Positions 1 to 11,626 are shown, counted from the stretch's first letter. The stretch: DNA of 64,000 nt from Aplectana chamaeleonis (GCA_029168955.1 JAPDOI010000971.1:62001-126000); one strand, 5' to 3'. The notes: generated by a model not told the origin, from the sequence alone. Numbers and translations are program-made.

Positions 1-1375
1 ATGAGCAGCTATGCACAGTAGATCTTTGTTCTAGCAAGCTGAAAATAGCAAAATCAAACTGAGGAACGCGTAAATTCCTATTTTTCTGTGAAATTCTGCA
101 GAAAATCTAATACCAGGCTATGCAAATCCCCCAGGGAAAACGAGTAACATGAACTTTCAATACATCTTTAATAGCCCGAGAATGTTGACGTAGCTTTTGA
201 GCTTCCCACGACCACCGCTAGCTGAAAACAAGCGAGAACATTTGGTGAGAGTGTGGGAAATATGTAGTACATACTCATGCACTCAGCCAGAAATAACCAT
301 GGACTCACACATTCTCATGATAAGAGTAATTGCCAAGTACCATCAGATGATCGCTAGAAGTTCAGTACAGTTATAAAATGGAGGGTCACACAGCAATTAT
401 GATTTTGTGAGAATTTTGGTGGTGACAAGAAAAGGTGTACTTTTTCTCCACAAGGGCCCTGAGGAATCCAGTTTTAGGCAAAACTGGACTGTACAAAGTT
501 AAACAGCGGAGTCGAATCGATGATTGCTCTTTCGTGGTTTTCTTGCCGGAAAACACTGTCACGAGACTTACAACTGACTGTATAGTACAAATGTGTCAAT
601 TCCAATTTCACGGTGCTGCCAGTGAGAATTCACATCACAACCGCAAACGACTATCGTTGAAAATTAGTGAGTTCGCCAAACAAGTTTCCTATGCGTTTAA
701 GGAATGCGCGATTTTCGCGAATGAGTGTTCTTCGATCATTTCATTTTGGTACGAAAGAAGAAGTTTCCTCTCGACCCCTCCACTGGAAAGTCAAGTAGTC
801 TGTCCGTAGACTGCTGTTTTCAAGGTGTGCCGGGCGGCGCCGACGATTTTTCTCGCGCTCATAAGAAGAACTTCGCTTTACACTATAAGAATGAATGTCG
901 TTTCGCGAAAACACTGGCTGGCGCACAATGCTTGTATATGAATGGGAACTGGATCGAAATTTATAATTAGTACAAAGACGGTTAGGGTTCGCAAAGTTAC
1001 GGCGAAGGTCAGAAAGAAGGTCAGGGGTAGACGTCTCTGACCCAAGTGTTCACTAGTCGGACCCAACGTTACTGTACTTGCAGGATAAACGGAATGACTC
1101 GAATTCTTGTAGCAATACCAAATATGTTTCATATAGTTTTTGAGAGTTGCACACAATATTGTCCGGAATTCCCTGCAAGGACAACCTAGACATTTTTTTT
1201 GCTAAAAAATAGGAATGAGCTACCATGTTACGGGAAAAATAGCCAATGTTAGCTTAGCACAAATTTGAGAACAGAATTTCACAAACTTTCAGAAACTATT
1301 TTCACAATCCCGGTTGGGGGCTCAACTAACTTTAAACAGATATTATTGCTAAAAATTTTCTAGTCTTGATGATGT
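1..1375. other. No gene recognised
   Basis: AT-rich sequence with only short open frames that have stops in all frames at chance spacing. I see no domain, no repeat shared with the rest of the window and no RNA gene. Confidence 0.5.
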
Positions 1376-1379
1376 GGCT

Positions 1380-1745
1380 CAGGGCACTGTGGAGTTGCTC
1401 ACGGCAGCACTTGAAAACTCACGGCAAAGCAGGGAGTTGCTCACGGCACCGCGGAATCGTTTACGGAATTATTGGGGCACTTGCAGCACTGTGGAGCTGC
1501 TCACGGCAGCATTGTAATACTCACGGCAGTGCAGGGTGTTCCTCACGGCACTGTGGAGTTGCTCACGGCAGCATTGGAATACTCACGGAAAAACAGGGAG
1601 TTGCTCACGGCACTGTGGACTTGCTCACGGCAGTGCAAGTAGTTGCGGTGCCCATATTACTGTGGAGTTGCTCATGACATTATTTGGGCACCTACAGCAC
1701 CGTGGAGTTCCTCACGGCGAATCAACAGGTTGCTCACGGCGCTGG
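1380..1745 (+). repeat. 21-bp minisatellite array (GTTGCTCACGGCA core), cluster 1
   Basis: Degenerate tandem units of about 21 bp, each with the core GTTGCTCACGGCA followed by a variable 8-bp spacer (e.g. GCATTGGA or CTGTGGA). Because 21 is a multiple of 3, frames stay open across the array and give heptapeptide-repetitive translations (VAHG.., LWSCSRQ..). These look like by-products of the repeat rather than genes. The same unit recurs in this window at 2.0-2.5, 4.1-4.4 and, on the opposite strand, 41.8-43.3 kb. Confidence 0.85.
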
Positions 1746-2041
1746 GGAGTAGCAAAAGACAGGAAGTATAAGCAAAAAACATTTCAAGCCAGGAAAAACA
1801 GAAAAATCGAATACCACCATAATACTTATTAGCTTTCAGCGTCCCAAGAATGAAAGCGACCAGGTGTAAAGTATGGGACAAAATATGAATATTTCTGCAG
1901 GAAAAAAAGATCTAGACTTTCTCAGGAGAAAATAGAGCTGAAGAAACTTCTTAGGTAGGATGGTGTTGCCCGAACCCAGTTCTCTGACTATTCGCTGTGG
2001 CTGAATTCGTTTTCACAAGGCTCATATAGCTTACGAAATGA

Positions 2042-2450
2042 TGGAGTTGCTCACGGCACTGCGGGTTGCTCACGGCATTTACACAACCGCTTCAAATCGC
2101 AATAAACTAGCACAAGCGGGTTACCTATGAGCTTCACGAAACATACTAGGCATAGTACCAAATTTTGTAACATGCAATCTTTCATTTATGGGCGAGAATT
2201 GGATAAAAGCAGGTTGATCCGAAGTTTCTAGTAAAGAAATTACTTCAGACTCTGAGAAACGGACGACAATTGTATACAAGTTTCATCATTCGATTTACTA
2301 GTCTAAGTAAGGCATCAATGAAACAACCTATTTTTTGTGATAGCACTAGCTCTTCCCTAGTGAGGTTAGAGGGGCTTTCAAGCTATGGCGTTGCTCACGG
2401 AAAGCACACTATTGCTCGCAATATAAATGGAGTTGCTCACGGCAAACTGG
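2042..2450 (+). repeat. 21-bp minisatellite, scattered copies (cluster 2)
   Basis: Two or three copies of the GTTGCTCACGGCA unit lie at the left edge and two more at the right edge, separated by about 300 bp of unrelated sequence. They look like remnants of a once larger array broken up by unique DNA. Confidence 0.75.
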
Positions 2451-2459
2451 TGTTGCACG

Positions 2460-3360
2460 CCAACCCCAACAAGTAGCCCGAGGGGATGGAGGATATGGCT
2501 ATCTCTGAGCAAAATCGTATCTATATGAAAGCTTAAAGCCGAACTCACTTCCTTTTCCGACGAGTTTCATGAGTTTGACGAAAAAGCTCTTCCTCTTCAT
2601 TGACATTGTGACTTATCAAATTAGAATACAGGAAGATAAGGTCAGTAGCTTGAATATAGCTTTAGTAGCTTGTGTAGTGCTGCTGTAGTACTGCTGTGTT
2701 GAGTTTGTCTACAGATGTGGAGCGTCTGGTGCGGCACCGATGGTGATGCACTGGAATAGATGGATAGATGGGGGAACGTCGTTCTGATGACTGGGGGCGG
2801 TGCCTTGCAAGCGGCACGCACCCACGAGAGCCACACCCCCTCTCCCATCGGGCTACGACGTGGTCTCGCAGCGGACGCAAGGGCGAAATCGCGACAAAAC
2901 AAATTGCTGATTACAACCGGAGGTGAAGAGGTGAAGGACTCGTCAGAGCATGAACTCTGTGGCATCTATGCGGTAGATTGCTTTGTGTTGATGTGTGTTA
3001 TTAGCAGAAGGGAGTAGTAATCTCTGGCCAGAATTACAATGCACGCTTACTATACTGGTTTTCTCACTTAAAGCTGTGCTAGAGCGTTCCAAATCGGACT
3101 GCACTCGATGCTTTGCAACTGCTGCACAATGCATACGCAGAGACTCGATTCGGGAAAGGTCTACGAAATAGACAGTGGTATAGATTGATAATATAAGTCT
3201 GGAATACTGCAGGCTATAGAGATCCCAACGGTTAAGTAGCGACAGTCTTGGAAATTGAAGCACTAACCTAACCTTGGGTTAGGTCAGACCCACGGTAAAT
3301 CCGCCTGCAAGCCTGGAGGATTGGTCGAAATCCTACACACAAAACACCATCGCGGGGGCA
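2460..3360. other. No gene recognised; GC-rich patch
   Basis: The first half contains a GC-rich patch that is open on both strands for about 70-100 codons with no recognisable motif. Open frames on both strands over the same GC-rich DNA are expected by chance. No repeat partner was seen in the window. Confidence 0.4.
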
Positions 3361-3520
3361 TATAAAGGCATTGTTCACGATGAACTTACTTCTCGAGTTT
3401 TCCGTGAAAGTTTTCATTGTTTTCGATTCAGTGTTATTCTGCTTTTTTTCTGCTTTTTTTATTCTGCCACAATTGTTTTTTGTTAATAGTCAAGAAAAAA
3501 GTTTATCCTGAACAGTGGCC
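3361..3520 (+). mobile_element. MITE family B, short deleted copy
   Basis: The left end reads like TATAAAGGCATTGTTCACGA and the right end like TTTATCCTGAACAGTGGCC. These are degraded versions of the family-B inverted termini (AAAGGCAGTGTTCACGATAA) seen at 18.2, 21.5, 34.5 and 61.1 kb. Only ~160 bp remain, so most of the interior is lost. Confidence 0.5.
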
Positions 3521-4116
3521 CGAGATAGCCTCTAGATCAACCTGAGACGGCCTATGGAGGCTTGGCAACAGATTATTGACAGAAATCTTCCACTACTAAC
3601 TCTCTGAGAAATTCCAAAACGTATTTCTCTGGGAATCTTCAGAACACGGAGTATGGCCAAGGCATAAACATGGTCATAATAATAAAGAATGCGAGAAAAA
3701 TAAGTTGTGGGATACTGTAGTACCTACGACTATTGTTGTTGATGTTTCCGGGACTCGGCGGAGGAATTATAGGCTTACATATTCTGTCATATGTTCGCCA
3801 TCATTCGGACTAAGAGTAGATTTATAGGACACTGGAAAAATGGGGATTTGGGCTTTCCTGACATCTTGCTGTTCATCTACTGAGCACCAAGATTTGGTAA
3901 GAGATAGATGCGAACACAATTGTGTAGAAGACAAAATCTTTCAAATCAGCAGGCGATTATGAGGCTGGTGACTTTTTCACAGAAGACTATTCTCGGGACC
4001 ATTTTCCTTTAGGATTAATACCATGCAAATTTAGAGATAGCAGGCAATCAGAATTTAATATGGTCAAGGAAATTCTTGAAAAAAGTTCAAAGTTTGGAGC
4101 AGCCATGAATACGGCG

Positions 4117-4372
4117 TTGCTCGTGGTATTACTTTGTTGCTCACGGCACCCTAGACGTTGCTCACGGCACTGTGGTGTAGCAAACGGCATTTCGCTGCTC
4201 ATATAATTACGTTGTTGCTCGTGGTATTACGTTGTTGCTCACGGCACCCTAGGGGTCGCTTACGGCAGCGTGGTGTTGCTCACGGCATTTCGTTGCTCAA
4301 ATCATTGCGTTGTCGCCCAAGGCATTACGTTGTCGCGCACGGCACTTTGGTGTTGCTCACGGCAACATGGTC
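4117..4372 (+). repeat. 21-bp minisatellite, cluster 3
   Basis: About ten degenerate units with the GTTGCTCACGGCA core, same strand as the clusters at 1.4 and 2.0 kb. Variants such as GTTGCTCGTGGTATTAC occur twice in near-identical form, suggesting recent local duplication inside an older array. Confidence 0.8.
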
Positions 4373-4451
4373 TTCTCCGAAGAGATGCAGAGATGATGGA
4401 CTATCTTCCAACATTCAAATACTCTTGTCACCTAAGGCGACGAGCATAGAT

Positions 4452-4613
4452 ACTGCTCTTATTGGAATGAAGTTGCGCTACGTAGTGCAACCGCTGTTGC
4501 AGCATGCAACCCGATGATAATCTGGTGGTCCGACGAAGATGATCATCGTGATGCGTGCTGCAACAGCGGCTATCAGCAAAGGTGGAGCAGAGCTTCGCTC
4601 CGATAAGGGCACT
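4452..4613. repeat. Fold-back (hairpin) element
   Basis: Imperfect inverted repeat centred near 4,528. The inner arms pair ACCGCTGTTGCAGCATGC with GCGTGCTGCAACAGCGG, and homology continues outward with mismatches to CTGCTCTTATTGG on the left and CCGATAAGGGC on the right. It would fold into a single long hairpin. No coding capacity; a MITE-like fold-back of unknown family. Confidence 0.65.
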
Positions 4614-5344
4614 AAACAAGGACACTGTCTAGATAATCTGAGGTAGATTTATCGAAACTAATAATGGAGAATAAAAATTTTCATATATTCCTTAGCACAT
4701 TCAAAATTTTTGACTAGTATTCAGCAGCTTTTGGGATTAGTGTACGTTTAAATGATTATCTGGACTTCTGGTCTGTGTTCTACAACACTTTCATGAAGCA
4801 GAACAACGAAGGTCTCTATGATGGACTAGTTCTGCTGTTCTAAATAAATCTGCGTAAAAAAAACAAAGAAAACGTAACAAATAACAGAAATAAGAATATC
4901 TGGTCGAGTCCCGCACTGTGCGAATGGCGACTTTCGCACATTTCTACTTTTTATAGGAGCTACCCTTCAAACTTCTATAATTTTATTTGCATCAAGATCT
5001 TTTGGCTCTTCCTTTGATATTTACCATTCATTCATCTGAATCTCCTTTCTAGCGGAACGAAAAATCGAGTTGGTAGATGGAAAGTCTGGATGATTTGCGG
5101 TGATATGATTTCTCTGGAACGTTTTTATTTGGCAATATAAAGGCAAAAAAAAGTTGCAAATAAAGATCACGTTACTGCACTTTTGGATTGGCTGAATAAT
5201 TCAATGTCACATCTTACTAGGGTGCAAAATAATGAAATAGGGTTACTGATAACCAGTAACGAAAGTCGGAGTTGAGAAAATAAATACAATCATATGACCT
5301 CTCCGCTATGAAATAACATTCGGGTGAAGCATGTATACATTTTC
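4614..5344. other. No gene recognised
   Basis: AT-rich DNA with short A and T runs. Open frames are short and there is no repeat partner in the window. Confidence 0.4.
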
Positions 5345-5840
5345 GTCTTGTGTGTTTTGCCCTTCTAAGCTTCCGAATATGCCTATAATCTTTCAACCAC
5401 CACCCGGTAAGCGTGCTTTCGCTCTTTTGTTTACCTAGAAGATTAACCAGACCCGGAACTAAGTTCTCTGTAGATGTTCTTTAGTAATCGTTTCCTGAAA
5501 ACAACACCCTGAGGGAGTTCTCACTCTGGTTGTCTCCCATTGAGAATGGGACTAAAGGTATGAAACAAGAACATCCAGACAGGAGCAATCCCTCGGGCAA
5601 AGGTTTTTGATTAGTCTGCGGTGTGGGTGGTAAACTCATGTGTCGATAAGGAACACTTGCCCTGTCCTGAAGCACTTGCCCGTCACACATCAGAGGTGGC
5701 TTCACATTCACACTTACAAATGATATTGGATACGTGTTCTCATAAAAAAGCACGAGGTGGTTTGTTGACACTATTACTTCTGAGGTCTCTCAAAAGATGT
5801 ACTGCCAGGGAAAGGTAAGGTACGTCTCTTTAGAAGCTTC
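5345..5840. repeat. Dispersed repeat R1, copy 1
   Basis: Aligns along its whole length with 11.95-12.43 kb, with a shorter stretch at 7.55-7.74 kb. Shared blocks include GATAAGGA(A/C)CACTTG(C/T)CCTG, GTGGCTTC and AT(A/G)TTGGATAC(G/A)TG. In both long copies the same forward frame stays open with matching residues (DK[ED]HL.CP, HT.[ED]VAS, ILDTC). On the reverse strand a terminal NQ[ST]ENS...LF...DY-stop is also shared. The conservation is at DNA level, so the coding strand cannot be fixed. It is probably an old transposon or duplicated gene fragment. Confidence 0.55.
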
Positions 5841-6120
5841 GCCTACCGCTCGCCATAAAAAAAAGATTTTAGCTCAGAAAATTCTTATTTATTGAAAACT
5901 TTGCTCGTTTTTCAGTAGATACCAGCCAGTTTCTCAAGAACCCGGTCTGAAACGCTACAGAGGGTACGCCAATTTGGTTACAGAACACTATTGATAAACC
6001 GCAAGAAAGGCAGGTCGTTGTGAATCAATTTTACACAAAAAAGCTTTTGAATAATAATCAGTCTGGAAAAGGTCATACTACATAGGTATAAATCGTTCAG
6101 AACTCGTTTTAAAGCAGTTC

Positions 6121-6272
6121 GTAACGTCGGCAAGGATTCTGAAGAGACTTCGCATTCACTGTTGAAGCTTGGCGCGATCTCGGTGCCATGTGCTATAACA
6201 TAGATGCACCGAGCTCGCGCCGACCTCCAATGGGGAACGCAAAGTCTCTTCAGGATCCATGTCGATGTTATG
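6121..6272. repeat. Palindromic fold-back family E, copy 1
   Basis: About 150 bp forming one imperfect hairpin: GAAGAGACTTCGCATTCACT on the left against the complement of CGCAAAGTCTCTTC on the right. The loop TGCTATAACATAG is identical to that of the second copy at 31.0 kb. Arms of the two copies align base for base with scattered differences, so this is a mobile hairpin family rather than a chance palindrome. Confidence 0.75.
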
Positions 6273-6549
6273 TAAAGTCTGGAGCTTAGATAAAGTCGCT
6301 TGTACAGTTGCAGTATTCGATCTGATGTAGATAGGTTCCGGGGCTCTTCAGTGCGGAACCGAACTGTCGATGAGGAAGAAGGATGAAAATGAAGGCACAA
6401 GGCAAGCAGAGTATATAAGCCCGCTGAGTTTTTATTAACCAACTATCGTAGGTGTCATTAAATTAGAAAACCGCGACGTAGCTTGGCGGAAAAAAGGGCT
6501 TCGGGGGAAAAGGAAATGTTTATGTCAATCGATCAAACGACTTACCACC

Positions 6550-6675
6550 TAAGGCCCCTATCAGAGTTGGCTGAAAAAAAAAACGCCGTGACCAGCTCGG
6601 TCGATACGTAGGAAAAACATGAACGATGGAGGTTGCAAAAAACACCCGGTGTGGCCAGCTGTGGCTGATGTGATA
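6550..6675 (+). repeat. Dispersed repeat R2, copy 1
   Basis: Shares CAGCTC..ATACGT, GGTTG.AAA and ACACCCGGTGTGGCC, in order and spacing, with the reverse strand of 41.59-41.72 kb. No coding signal. Its partner lies immediately beside the large 21-bp minisatellite array. Confidence 0.55.
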
Positions 6676-7457
6676 AATATATGAATAAATTATGTAGAAC
6701 GATATTATGGATGTCATTCATTTCTTACCCAATATTTAATTATTTAATTATTAGTCAATCACAAATGATGAACAGAACGAAGGAAATAATCAATATACAT
6801 CCAGATTGACTTCAAGAAATCCTAAAAGCAAACTGAAGTTACCGCCTGTGAAAATAGAGGCTCTGTTTGAAAGGTCTGACGTTTTATACTCCAAGAAAAT
6901 TAGTGGCCATTGATTTAGGGAAAAGAAGAAAATAGGTATGGCTCAGACCCACAGCGGCCCGCAGTATGTGACGCCTAGCGGTTGGGTGTGTAGAATCTAA
7001 CAAAAAAAGGATAGCTCATTGACAGAATCAAAAGGAGCAGATGAAGCAGGTTAAGATATATTTTTTTGCTCCTCTCAAAGCAAGAGCATTCGTTAACCTC
7101 CCTCGTTTACATCACTTCCGCCCAAACAGGAGATTCAACACTGAAAAGTCAGAGATATGATTAGTCTGAAGACAGACAATTCATATCTAGAATAATTCTA
7201 CTCCATTTCATATCTAGAATCATCTCATTCCAGTTACAAAAACGTCTTCAAATTTGTCAGTCTATTACTACGTAATTGAAAAGAAAAATTCAGCGTAAAA
7301 ACGACACAAAAAAATTTAGTGTTTATCTCTAGTTGCTACTACCACGCTATTTCTTTTTATGAATATAATTGTAAGTAGAGGATTCGGGTTGGTTGTTTCT
7401 TTCCGCGGAAAATTCGAAAAAGGCCATTCGAAATGCGAACGATTTCTATCATCCGTG
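6676..7457. other. No gene recognised
   Basis: AT-rich, stops frequent in all frames. The 14-mer TTCATATCTAGAAT occurs twice near 7.2 kb, and CAGACAATTCATATCT recurs near 8.05 kb; neither is part of a larger repeat I can follow. Confidence 0.4.
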
Positions 7458-7540
7458 ATATTCGACTAGGAAGCTGCACTCAGCAATGGGGCGCGAAATC
7501 GTTTGATCGATAGTCATTTTCTCTTCGTTTTCCCGTTTTT
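7458..7540 (+). repeat. Dispersed repeat N, copy
   Basis: Contains AGGAAGCTGCACTCAGCAAT followed by GGGGCGCGAAATCGTTTGAT and CGATAGTCATT. The same order is seen at 24.65 kb, at 28.97 kb (split by the RTE insertion) and, more diverged, at 29.37 kb. No coding capacity; class unknown. Confidence 0.55.
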
Positions 7541-7549
7541 TTACTAACC

Positions 7550-7740
7550 TGTCACGCCTCAAATGTGGCTTCACTTTCACATCGCACATGATATTGTATA
7601 GATGTTCTTTGGAGGAAGTCCGTAGTTGTTTATTGACTCTTTCGGAATGCTATTGCTTCCAGGGTTTCTTTGAGTGTTAGCTGCTCAGGAGGGATAATGC
7701 ACATTACTTCAGAAGATTTAGTTGCCACCTGTTAGCTATG
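7550..7740 (+). repeat. Dispersed repeat R1, partial copy 3
   Basis: CTGTCACGCCTCAAATGTGG, CTTCACTTTCACA, GATATTGTATAGATGTTCT and the following 100 bp align with the middle of the R1 copies at 5.7 and 12.3 kb. The forward frame open in those copies is interrupted here, so any coding content is dead in this copy. Confidence 0.5.
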
Positions 7741-8390
7741 TTAAACGAATTTTTGGCTTACGAAACTGTAATTTTGTAAAATTCGCATGGCTTTGGTTGT
7801 ATGGAAGTCATAGACAGGGGCAGTCTAATTCCAGAAAGTAGCGATGAGCCGGAAAACTGGTCAATTAAAGAAAAATACTCTCTTTTTGGTTCCGTTTTTG
7901 TATGTTTGTTTTAATCAGTAATAGAATTATAAAATTTGTAGAAATTTTTTTGAAAATTACATTATATGAAGCATATACTCGTCAGAATGGAATGGTGTTA
8001 TATATGCGATGGCAAAGAATATTTTAAGATATGAATTGTTTCACCCTGTCTTCAGACAATTCATATCTTTAGCTACCCCGGGGCTCTTCAGTGAAGAAGG
8101 TAGCTAGGAAATTTTTTATATAGTTTGGACAAACTAAGAGAATGGTAGTACAAATTTAATGTTATAATCATATTAGTAATTTCGATTTGATTAATACAAA
8201 ATCTGATTGAAGCTACTGTGTCGTTATCCTCCGAGAGCTCGTCAAGCTAGGAACAAAGTTCCAGGGACTCCCCCTCATCCTCGGATAACAATTATTTTCG
8301 AACTAAATTTTGACTTTAGCCTAATTTAAAGTTCAATTTAGATTGAAATCTCAAGATGACATTCAGGAACAAATAGGAAAAGTAGTATAG
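7741..8390. other. No gene recognised
   Basis: AT-rich. CCGGGGCTCTTCAGTG near 8.08 kb is shared exactly with 6.34 kb, but the flanks do not align. Nothing else was seen before the purine tract begins. Confidence 0.4.
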
Positions 8391-11300
8391 GTGAGGAACA
8401 GGAAAAAATATAAAAAAAGGGAGGCAGAAAGCCAGAAAAAGGAAAAAGAAAGAAGAAAGAAGAAAGAGGACAGAAGAAAGATAAAAGGAAAAAGAAGAAA
8501 GAAGAAAGAAGAAAGAAGAAAGAAGAAAGAAGAAAGAAGAAAGAAAGAAAGAAGAAAGAAGAAAGAAGAAAGAAGAAAAGAAGAAAGAAAGAAAGAAGAA
8601 AGAAGAAAGAAGAAAGAAGAAAGAAGAAAGAAGAAAGAAGAAAGAAGAAAGAAGAAAGAAGAAAGAAGAAAGAAGAAAGAAGAAAGAAGAAAGAAGAAAG
8701 AAGAAAGAAGAAAAGAAGAAAGAAGAAAGAAGAAAGAAGAAAGAAGAAAGAAGAAAGAAGAAAGAAGAAAGAAGAAAGAAGAAAGAAGAACAAAGAAAGA
8801 AAAAGAAAAAAGAAGAAAAGAAGAGATAGGAGAGAAGAGAGAAGAGAGAAGAAAGAAGAAAGAAGAAAGAAGAAAGAAGAAAGAAGAAAGAAGAAAGAAG
8901 AAAGAAGAAAGAAGAACAAAGAAAGAAAAAGAAGAAAGAAGAGAGAGGAGAGAAGAGAGAAGAGAGAAGAAAGAAGAAAGAAGAAAGAAGAAAGAAGAAA
9001 GAAGAAAGAAGAAAGAAGAAAGAAGAAAGAAGAAAGAAGAAAGAAGAAAGAAGAAAGAAGAAAGAAGAAAGAAGGAAGAAGAAAGAAGAAAGAAGAAAGA
9101 AGAAAGAAGAAAGAAGAAAGAAGAAAGAAGAAAGAAGAAAGAAAGAAAGAAGAAAGAAGAAAGAAGAAAAGAAGAAAGAAGAAAGAAGAAAGAAGAAAGA
9201 AGAGAAGAAAGAAGAAAGAAGAGAGAGGAGAGAAGAGAGAAGAGAGAAGAAAGAAGAAAGAAGAATGAAGAAAGAAGAAAGAAGAACAAAGAAAGAAAAA
9301 GAAAAAGAAGAAAGAAGAGAGAGGAGAGAAGAGAGAAGAGAGAAGAAAGAAGAAAGAAGAAAGAAGAAAGAAGAACAAAGAAAGAAAAAAGAAAAAGAAG
9401 AAAGAAAGAGAGAGGAGAGAAGAGAGAAGAGAGAAGAGAGAAGAAAGAAGAAAGAAGAAAGAGAAGAAGAAAGAACAAAGAAAGAAAGAAGAAAGAAGAA
9501 AGAAGAAAGAAGAAAGAAGAACAAAGAAAGAAAAAAGAAAAAGAAGAAAGAAGAGAGAGGAGAGAAGAGAGAAGAGAGAAGAAAGAAGAAAGAAGAAAGA
9601 AGAAAGAAGAAAGAAGAAAGAAGAAAGAAGAAAGAAGAAAGAAGAAAGAAGAAAGAAGAAAGAAGAAAGAAGAAAGAAGAAAGAAGAAAGAAGAAAGAAG
9701 AAAGAAGAAAGAAGAAAGAAGAAAGAAGAAAGAAGAAAGAAGAAAGAAGAAAGAAGAAAGAAGAAAGAAGAAAGAAGAAAGAAGAAAGAAGAAGAAAGAA
9801 GAAAGAAGAAAGAAGAAAGAAGAAAGAAGAAAGAAGAAAGAAGAAAGAAGAAAGAAGAAAGAAGAAAGAAGAAAGAAGAAAGAAGAAAGAAGAAAGAAGA
9901 AAGAAGAAAGAAGAAAGAAGAAAGAAGAAAGAAGAAAGAAGAAAGAAAGAAAGAAGAAAGAAGAAAGAAAGAAGAAAGAAGAAAGAAGAAAGAAGAAAGA
10001 AGAAAGAAGAAAAGAAGAAAGAAGAAAGAAGAAAGAAGAAAGAAGAAAGAAGAAAGAAGAAAGAAGAAAGAAGAAAGAAGAAAGAAGAAAGAAGAAAGAA
10101 AGAAAGAAGAAAGAAGAAAGAAGAAAGAAGAGAAGAAAGAAGAAAGAAGAAAGAAGAAAAGAAGAAAGAAGAAAGAAGAAAGAAGAAAGAAGAAAGAAGA
10201 AAGAAGAAAGAAGAAAGAAGAAAGAAGAGAAGAAAGAGAAGAAGAGAGAAAGAAAGAAGAAAGAAGAAAGAAGAAAGAGAAGAAAGAAAAGAGAAAAGAA
10301 AGAAAGAAGAAAGAAGAAAGAAAGAAAGAAGAAAGAAGAGAGAAGAGAGAAGAGAGAAGAAAGAAGAAAGAAGAAAGAAGAAAGAAGAAAGAAGAAAGAA
10401 GAAAGAAGAAAGAAGAAAGAAGAAAGAAGAAAGAAGAAAGAAGAAAGAAGAAAGAAGAAGAAAGAACAAAGAAAGAAGAAAAGAAGAAAGAAGAGAGAGG
10501 AGAGAAGAGAGAAGAGAGAAGAAAGAAGAAAGAAGAAAGAAGAAAGAAGAAAGAAGAAAAGAAGAAAGAAGAAAGAAAGAAAAGAGAAAGAAAGAAGAGA
10601 GAGAGAGAGAAGAGAGAAGAGAGAAGAAAGAAGAAAGAAGAAAGAAGAAAGAAGAAAGAAGAAAGAAGAAAGAAGAAAGAAGAAAGAAGAAAGAAGAAAG
10701 AAGAAAGAAGAAAGAAGAAAGAAAGAAAGAAGAAAGAAGAAAGAAGAAAGAAGAAGAAAGAAGAAAAGAAGAAAGAAGAAAGAAGAAAGAAGAAAGAAGA
10801 AGAAGAAAGAAAGAAGAAGAAAGAAGAAAAGAAGAAAGAAGAAAGAAGAAAGAAGAAAGAAGAAAGAAGAAAGAAGAAAGAAGAAAGAAGAAAGAAGAAA
10901 GAAGAAAGAAGAAAGAAGAAAGAAGAAAGAAGAAAGAAGAAAGAAGAAAGAAGAAAGAAGAAAGAAAGAAAGAAGAAAGAAGAAAGAAGAAAGAAGAAAG
11001 AAGAAAGAAAGAAAAGAAGAAAGAAGAAAGAAGAAAGAAGAAAGAAGAAAAGAAAGAAGAAAGAAGAAAGAAGAAAGAAGAAAGAAGAAAGAAGAAAGAA
11101 GAAAGAAGAAAGAAGAAAGAAGAAAGAAGAAAGAAGAAAGAGAAAGAAAGAAGAAAGAAGAAAGAAGAAAGAAGAAAGAAGAAAGAAGAAAGAAGAAAGA
11201 AGAAGAGAAGAAAGAAGAAAGAAGAAAGAAGAAAGAAGAGAGAAGAAGAGAAGAAAGAAAGAAAGAAGAAAGAAGAAAGAAGAAAGAAGAAAGAAAAGAA

Positions 11301-11487
11301 AAGAAGAAAGAAGAAAGAAGAAAGAAGAAAGAAGAAAGAAGAAAGAAGAAAGAAGAAAGAAGAAAGAAGAAAGAAGAAAGAAGAAAGAAGAAAGAATAAA
11401 GAAGAAAGAAGAAAGAAGAAAGAAGAAAGAAGAAAGAAGAAAGAAGAAAGAAGAAAGAAGAAAGAAGAAAGAAGAAAGAAGAAAGAA
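8391..11487 (+). repeat. Giant homopurine heptamer microsatellite (GAAAGAA)n
   Basis: About 3.1 kb of almost pure A/G on the + strand, built mainly on the heptamer AAGAAAG. Interruptions are slipped units (AAAGAAAG, AAGAAG) and G-enriched blocks of GAGAGAGGAGAGAAGAGAG. Several blocks share a fixed order, an isolated-C segment (GAACAAAGAAAGAAAAAG) followed by the GAGAGAGG block, near 8.79, 8.91, 9.28, 9.37, 9.52 and 10.47 kb. That makes a loose higher-order repeat. Very long frames (up to ~1000 codons of K, R and E; on the other strand F, L and S) are artefacts of a 7-bp unit without stop triplets and should not be annotated as proteins. Confidence 0.98.
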
Positions 11488-11626
11488 GAATGAAGAATTA
11501 AGAATGAAGAATGAAGAATGAAGAATGAAGAATGAAGAATGAAGAATGAAGAAAGAAGAATGAAGAATGAAGAATGAAGAATGAAGAATGAAGAATGAAG
11601 AATGAAGAAAGAAGAAAGAAAGAAAG
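11488..11626 (+). repeat. Variant heptamer block (GAATGAA)n at the edge of the purine tract
   Basis: At the right edge the unit changes from GAAAGAA to GAATGAA, and about fifteen copies of the variant occur almost uninterrupted before the tract returns briefly to GAAAGAA and ends. This is a single A-to-T change amplified as a block. Confidence 0.95.

Noticed and set aside
5978..6442. 154-codon reverse-strand frame
   Set aside because: It runs straight through the palindromic family-E hairpin; no motif, and the composition follows the repeat.
8316..11493. Very long open frames (up to ~1000 codons of K/R/E forward, 700 of F/L/S reverse)
   Set aside because: They are by-products of a 7-bp repeat that lacks stop triplets; several overlapping frames on both strands are open at once, which no real gene shows.
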